In this document: piece by piece, positions 1 through 7,305 of the stretch
Layout: every line of letters begins with the position of its first letter
Position numbering within the stretch: the first letter of the stretch is position 1
NCBI GenBank assembly: GCA_024639415.1
Contig: JAHEIK010000040.1
Coordinates: 1-15,794, forward strand
Source of the DNA: Planctomycetota bacterium
GTDB lineage: Bacteria; Planctomycetota; PLA2; JAEUHO01
DNA length: 15,794 nucleotides
Direction of reading: 5' to 3'
Translations under genes and position numbers: made by a program
The notes under the pieces: generated by a model
The model's database searches: none
The model's input: only the letters and a program-made list of their open reading frames with translations
Told to the model about the DNA's origin: nothing

Positions 1-643
1 CCCAGAAGACGAGCCTGGCGAGCCCCATGGAGACGAACATGGCGGTCCAGATCACGAGCAGGATGAAGACGCCGAGCACGTGCTGGTACGGCGCATCGGC
101 GTGTTCCAGTGCCTGACCGCGAGCCAAGACGAAGTAGGTCAGCGGAGGCAACGCCGTCAGAAGCAGCAGATGCACGGGTCGGACCGTGCGGCGGGCCTTC
201 TTGCGCTCGTTCTCCCCCTCGACGAGCGCGCGCGCCAGCGGCTCGGCGGGCGACATGATCTTCGCCGTACCCAGCAGGACGCACATGCCGAACGCATACA
301 GGGCGAGCATCAGCCAGCCGCGCCTGGGCTGAGGGAACCAGTGTCCGTACATCCCGATGCTCAGCACCACGAACGGCAGGATGAGCGCCCACTTGCTGTG
401 CCCCGTGATCCAGCCCTGGTCGGTCCGATTGGTCTTCAGATCGCTCTTGCGCAGGTAGCGGTTGAGCGCCAGCGCGAGCATTCCCACGAGGCCCAGCAGT
501 CCCGCCTGGCTCTTCGTGTCCGCGGGTTGCTCGACAGGGGGCTCCCCCTGCGAGGGCGTCCGCCCGGCTTCTCCATCCGACCCCATCCGCACCCCCATCC
601 GACGGCGACGCGAACCGCGCACGACCGTGGCGGCCGCCACCAT
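1..643 (-). CDS. Multi-pass membrane protein of unknown function (partial, 3' end outside window)
   Basis: The frame is open from an ATG at 643 to the left window edge, so 214 residues are visible and the C-terminus is missing. The N-terminal 45 residues are Arg- and Pro-rich and look disordered. Hydrophobic segments follow at about residues 46-62, 83-100, 108-127, 156-174 and 188-212, the last four being convincing membrane helices. A charged loop (around ENERKKARR, residues 144-152) is probably cytoplasmic. I recognise no family or catalytic motif. The start is uncertain: in-frame ATGs also occur at 598 and 586, inside a small run of CCATCCG repeats (about 572-602). The ATG at 643 lies only a few bases from the predicted transcription start, so 586 is a real alternative. 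It is divergent from manC. That it is a membrane protein is fairly sure; its role is unknown. Confidence 0.72.
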   Translation of the reverse strand, partial: MVAAATVVRGSRRRRMGVRMGSDGEAGRTPSQGEPPVEQPADTKSQAGLLGLVGMLALALNRYLRKSDLKTNRTDQGWITGHSKWALILPFVVLSIGMYGHWFPQPRRGWLMLALYAFGMCVLLGTAKIMSPAEPLARALVEGENERKKARRTVRPVHLLLLTALPPLTYFVLARGQALEHADAPYQHVLGVFILLVIWTAMFVSMGLARLVFW

Positions 644-657
644 CAATCCACGCTCGG

Positions 658-687
658 AGTGTAGACAGGCAGCGTGATCCCGGTCAA
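658..687 (-). promoter_or_regulatory. Sigma-70-like promoter for the leftward membrane-protein gene
   Basis: Read on the minus strand, TTGACC (682-687) is followed after 18 bases by TACACT (658-663), a good match to the housekeeping -35/-10 pattern. The predicted transcription start is near 650, only a few bases before the ATG at 643. That implies either a leaderless message or use of a downstream ATG. Confidence 0.5.
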
Positions 688-735
688 ACGAGCAAGCCCG
701 AGACGCGCGCGCCGTGAAACGCGTAGACTGTGCGC

Positions 736-1827
736 ATGGCACGAGCACCGACACGTATCGCGATCCTCGCCGGCGGCAGCGGAACACGCTTCTGGCCTGC
801 GGGTCGCGCGTCCAAGCCGAAGCAACTCCTCCCGCTCGACGGCGATGACCAGCGCCCGCTGCTGCGAGCCACGGTCGACCGCCTCAAGCCGCTCTCGAAG
901 TACCCCCCCATCGTCGTCGCGCCGAAGAACCTCAAGCGCGCGCTGCGGAAGCTGCTTCCCGAGCTGCCGGAAGAGGCCTTCCTGTGGGAGCCCGAGGCGC
1001 GCAACACATGCGCCGCCGTCGCACTCGCCGCGCACGCCGCCAAGGCGGACAGCGGCAACGGCCCGCTCATCGTGGTGCCGGCCGACCAACACGTCGCTCC
1101 CCTGAAAGCGTACCGCGCGGCACTGCGCGCCATGGCCGATCGCGCGCGCAACTTCTCCGGCATCGTCACGCTCGGCCTCAAGCCCACGCACCCGGCCACG
1201 GGCTACGGCTATCTCGAGCGCGGCGTGAGGCTCTCCTCCTCGAAGGCGGGCCCCATCCACCGTGTGGTGCGCTTCGTGGAGAAGCCCTCACGCGCGCGGG
1301 CGGGCCGCATGCTCAGCCGCGGCGGCTACCTGTGGAACGGCGGCACGTTCGCGTTCCGGCCGTCCGTGTTCCTCGACGCACTCGACCAGCACCAGTCCGA
1401 CCTGGCCTGGCCGCTCGCGCGGGCGTGTCGACGCATGGGACAGCGGGGCTTCCAGCAGTCCCTGGCGCGGGCGTACTCGACGGTGCCTTCGATCTCGGTC
1501 GACTACGCCGTGATGGAGAAGGCGCGTGCGGTCGAGGTGCTCTCGACGAAGATCGAGTGGGACGACCTCGGATCGTGGGACGCCGTCGCGCGGCACCGCA
1601 CAGCCGATGAGAACGGCAACCGCCTGCGCGGCGACGTCACGGCCCAGGACGTGCGCGACTGCCTCGTCGACGTGGAGGACGGTCACGTGGCGCTGCTGGG
1701 CGTCAAGAACCTCGTCGTCGTCCGGCGCGGCAACACCGTGCTCGTGGCCAAGCGCGGCAAGGGCGAGAGCGTCCGCCAGCTCGTCGAGCGGCTGAAGGAA
1801 GAGGGCCGCGAGGACCTCCTCCGGTGA
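736..1827 (+). CDS. manC: Mannose-1-phosphate guanylyltransferase (GDP-mannose pyrophosphorylase)
   Basis: It makes GDP-mannose from mannose-1-phosphate and GTP in the cytoplasm, feeding surface polysaccharide and glycan synthesis. The 363-residue protein opens with the nucleotidyltransferase signature (LAGGSGTRFWPAGR then PKQLLPL, residues 9-33). Further family motifs are VVPADQH, a PTHPATGYGYLERG segment, FVEKPS, YLWNGGTFAFR, SVDYAVMEKA and WDDLGSWDAV. The length fits the single-domain form; there is no C-terminal phosphomannose isomerase domain. ATG 736 is chosen over an in-frame GTG six bases upstream because the conserved N-terminus begins right after it. There is no clear Shine-Dalgarno sequence, and a TAGACT hexamer lies at 724-729. 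The stop overlaps the next start by 4 bp, so it is co-transcribed with ruvX. A related sugar-nucleotide substrate cannot be excluded. Confidence 0.9.
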   Translation: MARAPTRIAILAGGSGTRFWPAGRASKPKQLLPLDGDDQRPLLRATVDRLKPLSKYPPIVVAPKNLKRALRKLLPELPEEAFLWEPEARNTCAAVALAAHAAKADSGNGPLIVVPADQHVAPLKAYRAALRAMADRARNFSGIVTLGLKPTHPATGYGYLERGVRLSSSKAGPIHRVVRFVEKPSRARAGRMLSRGGYLWNGGTFAFRPSVFLDALDQHQSDLAWPLARACRRMGQRGFQQSLARAYSTVPSISVDYAVMEKARAVEVLSTKIEWDDLGSWDAVARHRTADENGNRLRGDVTAQDVRDCLVDVEDGHVALLGVKNLVVVRRGNTVLVAKRGKGESVRQLVERLKEEGREDLLR

Positions 1828-2297
1828 AACGCACCGCAGCGGTGGACTATGGCCTGCGCCGGATCGGCTTGGCGGTGGGCGACCCCCTGGGCATCACCGT
1901 GCGCGGACTGGAGACGGTCGAGCACGGCCCCGACCTCGCCGAGGCGACCCGGCGGGTGGCCCTGGCGCTCGCCGCCGAGGACGTCGGCCAGGTGCTGGTC
2001 GGACTGCCGCTGCATGCCGGCGGCGACGAGTCCGAGATGTCCCTTCAGGCCCGGAGCTTCGGCCGGGAACTGGCACAGCAGGGCGACTGGCGCGTCGGCT
2101 TCCTGGACGAGACCCTGACCACCTGGGAGGCCGAAGAAGCCGTGAAAGCGCGCGGAATCCGGCTCCGAGAGGCCAAAAAAACGGGCCTGCTCGACCGCGA
2201 GGCCGCCATCGCCATGCTGCGCGGCTGGCTGCGCGACGGCCAGAAATGGCCCTCGGAGCGTGAAACGGGCCCTGGCGAGACCGCTGCGGAGGCCTGA
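1824..2297 (+). CDS. ruvX: RuvX/YqgF family Holliday-junction resolvase-like nuclease
   Basis: This 157-residue protein has the RNase H-like fold of the YqgF/RuvX family, linked to Holliday-junction resolution and to 16S rRNA 5'-end processing. Visible motifs are VDYGLRRIGLAVGD (residues 7-20, acidic D8), VGLPL (59-63), DETLTTWEAE (95-104) and DREAAIAML (124-132). Together these supply the expected acidic residues D8, E96 and D124. The start is GTG at 1824, overlapping the manC stop (GTGA). A GAGGA stretch about 10 bases upstream, inside manC, can serve as ribosome binding site. The C-terminal 20 residues are polar and probably unstructured. Family membership is firm; which of the two proposed activities matters here is not visible. 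Confidence 0.9.
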   Translation: MKRTAAVDYGLRRIGLAVGDPLGITVRGLETVEHGPDLAEATRRVALALAAEDVGQVLVGLPLHAGGDESEMSLQARSFGRELAQQGDWRVGFLDETLTTWEAEEAVKARGIRLREAKKTGLLDREAAIAMLRGWLRDGQKWPSERETGPGETAAEA

Positions 2298-2371
2298 ACT
2301 GCGGCCCCGTCCACACCTCGCATTCCCTTGCCGCCCCCCCAGCCAGCGGTACCGTTCGCGCTGACAACAAG

Positions 2372-2400
2372 TTGAACCCAAGAATTCAAGACATTACGGA
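2372..2400 (+). promoter_or_regulatory. Promoter-like region for rpsO-pnp
   Basis: The stretch 2361-2400 is much richer in A/T than its surroundings. It contains TTGAAC (2372-2377), a 17-base gap and TACGGA (2395-2400). The -10 match is modest. It sits in the 177-bp gap between ruvX and rpsO, where a separate promoter for the ribosomal-protein operon is expected. A CTGACA at 2361 is an alternative -35. Confidence 0.4.
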
Positions 2401-2474
2401 TCCCAAAGACCCTGGCTCAGCGCCGTCCCATCGAAGGGCGAGACGCTTGGCCTGAGGTGACGGAGGCCCAAACC
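2401..2474 (+). promoter_or_regulatory. Possible structured 5' leader of rpsO
   Basis: Downstream of the promoter-like region the leader can form a stem, CTCAGCGCC (2416-2424) against GGCG (2437-2440) and CTGAG (2452-2456) with a bulge. It ends just before the GGAGG ribosome binding site at 2462-2466. S15 is known to repress its own translation through mRNA structures that differ between bacterial groups, so this is a reasonable place for such an element. The pairing is modest and unproven. Confidence 0.25.
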
Positions 2475-2744
2475 ATGGCCGTCAAGAACCCGCGCAAGGC
2501 TGCGATCATCGAGAAGTTCCGCGAAGGTGGGAGCGACACAGGCTCCACCAAAGTGCAGGTAGCCGTCCTCACGGACCGCATCGTGCACCTGACGGAGCAC
2601 CTCAAGAAGTTCAAGAAGGACCACGCGACCCGCCGGGGGCTACTACGCCTCGTCGGCCGGCGCGCGGCCCTGCTGCGTTACTACGCACGTAAGAACCCTG
2701 CCGCCTACCGGGAGCTCATCCAAGAGTTGGGGATCCGTAGGTAG
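2475..2744 (+). CDS. rpsO: 30S ribosomal protein S15
   Basis: S15 is a primary 16S rRNA-binding protein of the small subunit platform. The 89 residues match the normal length and show the family's core: GSTKVQVAVLTDRI, LTEHLKKFKKDHATRRGLL, LVGRRAALLRYYARKNPAAY and a final ELGIRR. The start is ATG 2475, preceded at 8 bases by a strong GGAGG (2462-2466); an in-frame GTG at 2457 would lie upstream of that site. Two tandem TAG stop codons end the gene, 11 bp before pnp, giving the rpsO-pnp pair seen across bacteria. Confidence 0.97.
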   Translation: MAVKNPRKAAIIEKFREGGSDTGSTKVQVAVLTDRIVHLTEHLKKFKKDHATRRGLLRLVGRRAALLRYYARKNPAAYRELIQELGIRR

Positions 2745-2745
2745 T

Positions 2746-2758
2746 AGGAGGACATTTG
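2746..2758 (+). promoter_or_regulatory. Unusual ribosome binding site and TTG start of pnp
   Basis: A full AGGAGGA (2746-2752) is followed by only three bases before the TTG codon at 2756. No ATG or GTG in this frame precedes the conserved N-terminus. The first downstream in-frame ATG (2819) would remove part of the first RNase PH domain, so TTG is the most likely start. A perfect anti-SD match with cramped spacing and a weak codon may keep PNPase translation low. Confidence 0.6.
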
Positions 2759-5026
2759 TCCATTCACGAAGTAACGATCGATGTCGGGGGACGTTCCCTC
2801 AGCATCGAGACCGGTCGCATGGCGCGACTGGCAGCCGGATCCGTCGTGGTCCGGCTTGGCGACACCATGGTCATGTCGGCCGCGTCGGTCTCGCCCCCCC
2901 GCCCCGGGCTGAACTTCTTCCCGCTCACGATCGACTATCGCGAGAAGACGTACAGCGCCGGCAAGATCCCCGGCGGCTTCCTCAAGCGTGAGTCCGCTCC
3001 TTCTCCGAAGGAGATTCTCACGATGCGGATGGCCGACCGCCCGATCCGTCCCTTGTGGCCCAAGGGCTTCAAGATGGATCTCCAGGCCCAGACGTTCGTC
3101 ATCAGCTACGACCAGATGAACGATCCGGACATCCTGTCGATCAACGGTGCCGGCGCAGCCGTCGCCCTTGCGGACACGCTCCCCTTCCTCGGCCCGATCG
3201 GTGCCGTACGCGTCGCCTTGATCGACGGTGAGTACATCGCCTTCCCGGACAACGTGCAGCGCGCCGAGTCCGAGATGGACATGGTCGTCGCCGGCACGGC
3301 GAACGCCGTGACGATGGTCGAAGGTGGCATGAACGAGGTCAGCGAGGAGGTCGCCATCGCTGCGATCGCCTTCGGCCACGAAGTCATCAAGAAGATCGTC
3401 ACGGCCGTCAACGAGCTGCGCGAGATGACCGGCTGGACCCAGCCGGAGTTCACGTCGCCCGAAGACAACGACGAGTGCAACGCCGCCTTCGAGGCGCAGT
3501 TCGGCGAGGCCTTCAAGACCGCCATCTACGAGCCCATCAAGATCGACCGCAACAAGGCCAAGCGCGCCGTCATCGACGCCGCACGTGAGGCCATGGTCGA
3601 GACCGATGACCAGAGCGAAGGCCGTTTCTCGTTCGGTGACGTGAATGAGGCCATCTACGCGCTTGAGAAGAAGATCATCCGCGAGGCCGCGCTGAGCGGA
3701 AAGCGCATCGATGGCCGCGCGACCGACGATGTCCGTGACATCTCGATCGAAGTCGGCCTGCTGCCCCGTGCCCACGGCTCGGCCCTCTTCACGCGGGGCG
3801 AGACCCAGGCGCTGGTGGCCAGCACCCTGGGAACCGGCCACGACGAGAAGATGGAAGACGGGCTCCACGCGCACGCTTTCTCGAAGAAGTACTACCTGCA
3901 CTACAACTTCCCGCCGCTGTGCGTGGGCGAGACGCGCCCGATTCGCGGCCCCTCGCGTCGCGAGGTCGGCCACGGTGCCCTGGCGGAGCGGAGCCTGCTG
4001 CCCGTCCTGCCGGCGATGGAGGACTTCCCCTACACGATTCGCGTCGTGTCGGACATCCTCATGTCGAACGGCTCGTCGTCGATGGCTTCGGTGTGTGGCA
4101 CCACGCTCTCGATGATGGACGCAGGCATCCAGATCAAGCGTCCGGTCGCGGGTATCGCGATGGGCCTCGTGCAGGAAGGCGACGACCACGCCGTGCTGTC
4201 CGACATCCTCGGTGACGAGGACCACGCGGGCGACATGGACTTCAAGGTCGCCGGCAGCCAGAACGGCATTACCGCGCTCCAGATGGACATCAAGATGACC
4301 GGCGTCACCGAGGACATCCTCAAGACGGCGCTGGCCCAGGCCAAGGAAGGCCGGATGCACATCCTGCGCGAGATGCTCAAGGCCATCGACAAGCCGCGCG
4401 ACGAGTACAACCAGTACGCTCCGCGCGTCGAGGTCGTGCACATCAAGCCGTCGAAGATCGGCATGCTGATCGGCCCGGGCGGCAAGAACATTCGTCGCAT
4501 CCAGGAGGAGAGTGGCGCCACGATCGAGGTGAACGACGAGGGGATGGTCAAGATCTTCTCGACGGACGCCGCCGGTGCCATGAAGGCCCGCAAGGAAGTC
4601 GAAGCGATCGCCGAAGAGGCGACGGTCGGCAAGATCTATGACGGCAAGGTCACGTCCATCAAGGACTTCGGCGCCTTCCTCGAGATCATCCCGGGCATCG
4701 AGGGTCTCTGCCACATCAGCGAGCTGGCCGACGGCTACGTCGGCAACGTCGACGACGTGCTCAAGATGGGCGAGATCACACCGGTCAAGGTCATCCTCGT
4801 GGACGAGTCCGGACGCGTGAAGCTCAGCCGCAAGGCCGCGCTGATCGAGCTCGGCCAGGACGCGAGCGCACCGGAGCCGTCCGGTGACCGTCCCCCGCCT
4901 CGCCGCGACGACCGTGGCCCGCGCCGTGATGGTGGTGGGCGCGGCCCGCGCCGCGACGGTGGTCGTGGCGGTGACCGTGGCGGAAGAGGTGGTGGACGTG
5001 GAGGCGACCGCGGCGGCCGCCGCTGA
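2756..5026 (+). CDS. pnp: Polyribonucleotide nucleotidyltransferase (PNPase) with Arg-Gly-rich tail
   Basis: PNPase degrades RNA 3' to 5' with phosphate as a ring-shaped trimer and is a core part of RNA turnover. Domains in order: first RNase PH core (about residues 5-135), helical linker (about 145-230), second RNase PH core (about 320-460), KH domain (about 560-615, GPGG loop at 573-576) and S1 domain (about 625-695). The catalytic motif GDEDHAGDMDFK gives D489, D495 and K497, equivalent to D486, D492 and K494 of the E. coli enzyme, so it should be active. After the S1 domain comes a roughly 55-residue tail of Arg, Gly, Asp and Pro with many RGG and RG repeats (residues about 702-756). Such tails bind RNA and can drive condensate formation in other proteins. 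It lies 11 bp after rpsO and shares its promoter. The start is TTG. Confidence 0.96.
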   Translation: MSIHEVTIDVGGRSLSIETGRMARLAAGSVVVRLGDTMVMSAASVSPPRPGLNFFPLTIDYREKTYSAGKIPGGFLKRESAPSPKEILTMRMADRPIRPLWPKGFKMDLQAQTFVISYDQMNDPDILSINGAGAAVALADTLPFLGPIGAVRVALIDGEYIAFPDNVQRAESEMDMVVAGTANAVTMVEGGMNEVSEEVAIAAIAFGHEVIKKIVTAVNELREMTGWTQPEFTSPEDNDECNAAFEAQFGEAFKTAIYEPIKIDRNKAKRAVIDAAREAMVETDDQSEGRFSFGDVNEAIYALEKKIIREAALSGKRIDGRATDDVRDISIEVGLLPRAHGSALFTRGETQALVASTLGTGHDEKMEDGLHAHAFSKKYYLHYNFPPLCVGETRPIRGPSRREVGHGALAERSLLPVLPAMEDFPYTIRVVSDILMSNGSSSMASVCGTTLSMMDAGIQIKRPVAGIAMGLVQEGDDHAVLSDILGDEDHAGDMDFKVAGSQNGITALQMDIKMTGVTEDILKTALAQAKEGRMHILREMLKAIDKPRDEYNQYAPRVEVVHIKPSKIGMLIGPGGKNIRRIQEESGATIEVNDEGMVKIFSTDAAGAMKARKEVEAIAEEATVGKIYDGKVTSIKDFGAFLEIIPGIEGLCHISELADGYVGNVDDVLKMGEITPVKVILVDESGRVKLSRKAALIELGQDASAPEPSGDRPPPRRDDRGPRRDGGGRGPRRDGGRGGDRGGRGGGRGGDRGGRR

Positions 5027-5055
5027 TCGCCACGCCCCCGACTCGACAACCTCGG

Positions 5056-5092
5056 AGCGCGCCGTCCTCGGACGGCGCGCTTCGGTCGTTTT
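5056..5092 (+). terminator. Intrinsic terminator after pnp
   Basis: AGCGCGCCGTC (5056-5066) pairs perfectly with GACGGCGCGCT (5071-5081) around a CTCG loop. A short T-run (5089-5092) follows seven bases later. The 11-bp stem is very strong and the U-tract weak. It lies 30 bases after the pnp stop and is the natural end of the rpsO-pnp transcript. Confidence 0.65.
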
Positions 5093-5147
5093 GGGAAGCA
5101 CCTCCCCCAGCGCCACGGGAGTAGGCCTCCTGATACGGTACGCCCGC

Positions 5148-7289
5148 ATGGGAGAGCGCGCTTCGGACGATACGGTCCCGCACCAACGCACGCACAGCAT
5201 CAGTCGTGCGTTGGTGCAGATCCTCGTACTCGGCATCCTCGTGCCCGCGGCGCTCATCTGGTTCATCGGACGCATGAGCGCGCGCTCCGCCGTGACCGAG
5301 CTGTGGGACGAGTTGTCGCGCGAGATCGTCGAACACACCGTCGAGCGCACGCTGCGGCGCCTCGAGACCGGCGCCACGGCACTCGACTACAACGCCTCGG
5401 CTCTCACGCTGGGCTTGGTGGATCCGCAGGACCGCCGCGCGATCCTGCGCTATCTGCTCGCAGGGCTGCACGCCAATCCGAACGTCACCTGGTACTCGTT
5501 CGGCGGGGCAGACGGCGCCTACCTCTCGGCGTACCGCAGCGACGGCGGTATCCGCATCACATGGCGCGAGCAGGTCGCGGACGGCGCGCGCTATCGCGAC
5601 TACGTCGTCGAAGCGGACGGCACGTGGACCGCCCAGCCCGAGAAGGTGAAGCCGTACGACTGCCGCACACGCCCCTGGTACCGCGCCGCGCTCGAGGCTG
5701 AGGGCTCCGTGTGGTCCGCGCCGTTCCTGTTCGCGTCGGGCCCGCCGGGCTTCATCCTCTCGAAGCGTGCCGTGGCCAAGGACGGCAGCACGGCAGGTGT
5801 GTGGGGCATCGAGTACGAGATGGCCTACATCTCCCGATTCCTCGCGGGCCTCGAGATCGGCGAGAGCGGCCGGGCCTACCTGTTCACGGCGGCGGGCGAG
5901 GTGATCGGCCACCCCGAGGCAGGAGCCGACATCGCCGCCGTCCAGGGCTGGATCGCGGTCAAGCAGGGCGACAAGAAGCGCATTGCCACGGCGACCGGCC
6001 ACCGCGACACCTGGCTGCGGCGGGCCTTCGCCGAGACGGCCCGCACCGACGCGCTGCACGCCGGCGGCGCCTTCGAGGAGGGCGGCGAGACGTACCTGTG
6101 GAGCGCAGGAGGCTTCCCGGCCGAGTGCGGGCTGGACTGGCGCGTGGCGATGGTCGTCCCCGAAGACGACATCCTGGGGCAGATCCAGCGCAACAACCTG
6201 TGGGCGGCACTCGTCGCCGCGCTCGTCGCGTCGTCGTTCCTGCTGCTCGTACTGTGGTTTGCTAGGCGGCGCGTGTCGCGCCCGCTGAAGGGCATCGCCG
6301 AGGATCTGGCCCGCATGTCGAAGCTGGAGACGGACGAGACGCCTCACATCGAGCGCAGCCGGATCACGGAAGTGGCCGGCATGGTCACGGCCCGCGAAGC
6401 ACTGCGCAGCGGGCTCAAGTCCTTCAAGAAGTACGTGCCCGCCGAACTGGTGCGGGAGCTGATGGTGCAAGGACGCGAAGCCGTCCTGGGCGGCGAGCAG
6501 CGTGAGCTCACCGTGATGTTCTCCGACGTGGCGGACTTCACGCGGATCAGTGAGGAGCTCGACGGGCCCCAGGCGCTGGTCACGGCACTCGGCGAGTACC
6601 TCGACGTCATGAGCAACGCGATCCTGCTGCGAGGCGGCACCGTCGACAAGTACGTCGGAGACGCCATCATGGCCTTCTGGGGCGCGCCGGTCCCGGTCGT
6701 GAACCATGCCCTCAGTGCGTGTGAAGCAGCCTGGGACTCGCAGAAGGCCCTCGAGGTGCTGCGCTTCCGCTGGGAGAAGGAAGGCCTGCCGCCGTTTCGC
6801 GCGCGCATCGGCGTCAACTCCGGGCTGATGCTCGTCGGCAACATCGGCTCGTCGGACCGGATGAACTACACGGTGATGGGCGACCCGGTGAACCTGGGCT
6901 CACGACTCGAAGGCCTGTGCAAGATCTACGACATCGAGATCGCGATCGGCCCGAGCACCTGGGAGGGCGCTTCCGAGCACTTCGCGGCGCGGCCCGTCGA
7001 CTGCGTGGAGGTGAAGGGCAAGCGCGAAGCGGTCGTGTTCTACGAACTCCTCGGACCGCTGGCGGACATCGCTCCCGAAGCCCTGGAGTTCGGCGCGATC
7101 TGCACGGAGGCCTTCGACGCGTACCGCAACCAGGAGTTCGAGACGGGACGTGCAGGCTTCCAGCAGGCGCTGGGCGTGCGGCCCCACGACGTGGCCTGCA
7201 AGATGCTGGCGGAGCGCTGTGCAACCTACGCGAGCAAGCCCCCGCCCGACGACTGGTCGGGCGCCATCCGCCTCACCCGCAAGCGCTGA
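5148..7289 (+). CDS. Membrane-bound class III adenylate cyclase with extracytoplasmic sensor domain
   Basis: It likely makes cAMP from ATP in response to an external signal. The 713 residues run as N-terminal membrane helix (21-40), a large extracytoplasmic region of about 300 residues resembling dCache sensors (WYSFGGADGAYLSAYRSDGG, PWYRAALE and VWGIEYEMAYISRFL segments), a second helix (about 350-372), a short HAMP-like linker beginning RRRVSRPLKGIAEDL, then the cyclase domain (about 420-650). Metal-binding aspartates are D460 (FSDVADFT) and D505 (KYVGDAIMAF). K501 and D579 (MGDPVN) are the adenine-selecting pair, and N582 and R586 are the transition-state residues. All are present, so adenylate rather than guanylate cyclase activity is expected. 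A C-terminal extension (about 655-713) looks like a short TPR-type helical segment. ATG 5148 is chosen because helix 1 follows closely; there is no Shine-Dalgarno sequence. It converges on the secretin gene 10 bp away. Confidence 0.88.
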   Translation: MGERASDDTVPHQRTHSISRALVQILVLGILVPAALIWFIGRMSARSAVTELWDELSREIVEHTVERTLRRLETGATALDYNASALTLGLVDPQDRRAILRYLLAGLHANPNVTWYSFGGADGAYLSAYRSDGGIRITWREQVADGARYRDYVVEADGTWTAQPEKVKPYDCRTRPWYRAALEAEGSVWSAPFLFASGPPGFILSKRAVAKDGSTAGVWGIEYEMAYISRFLAGLEIGESGRAYLFTAAGEVIGHPEAGADIAAVQGWIAVKQGDKKRIATATGHRDTWLRRAFAETARTDALHAGGAFEEGGETYLWSAGGFPAECGLDWRVAMVVPEDDILGQIQRNNLWAALVAALVASSFLLLVLWFARRRVSRPLKGIAEDLARMSKLETDETPHIERSRITEVAGMVTAREALRSGLKSFKKYVPAELVRELMVQGREAVLGGEQRELTVMFSDVADFTRISEELDGPQALVTALGEYLDVMSNAILLRGGTVDKYVGDAIMAFWGAPVPVVNHALSACEAAWDSQKALEVLRFRWEKEGLPPFRARIGVNSGLMLVGNIGSSDRMNYTVMGDPVNLGSRLEGLCKIYDIEIAIGPSTWEGASEHFAARPVDCVEVKGKREAVVFYELLGPLADIAPEALEFGAICTEAFDAYRNQEFETGRAGFQQALGVRPHDVACKMLAERCATYASKPPPDDWSGAIRLTRKR

Positions 7290-7305
7290 CGCTCCACCGT
7301 CAGCG
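7284..7305. terminator. Bidirectional hairpin spanning two convergent stop codons
   Basis: CGCTGACG (7284-7291) and CGTCAGCG (7298-7305) form a perfect 8-bp stem with a 6-base loop. The cyclase stop (7287-7289) lies in one arm and the secretin stop (7300-7302, minus strand) in the other. There is no T-run on either side, so any termination would rely on the stem alone. Confidence 0.45.

Noticed and set aside
4884..5147. Upstream in-frame extension of the adenylate cyclase overlapping pnp
   Set aside because: It would run through the pnp tail and its terminator; ATG 5148 lies just before the first membrane helix.
2705..5377. Very long open frame (890 codons) on the minus strand, antisense to pnp
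   Set aside because: It mirrors the codon pattern of the certain PNPase gene and reads as low-complexity His/Asp/Leu/Arg sequence with no domain. Such shadows are common in GC-rich genomes.
4824..6707. 627-codon open frame on the minus strand opposite pnp and the cyclase
   Set aside because: It overlaps two firmly identified genes and has no recognisable motif.
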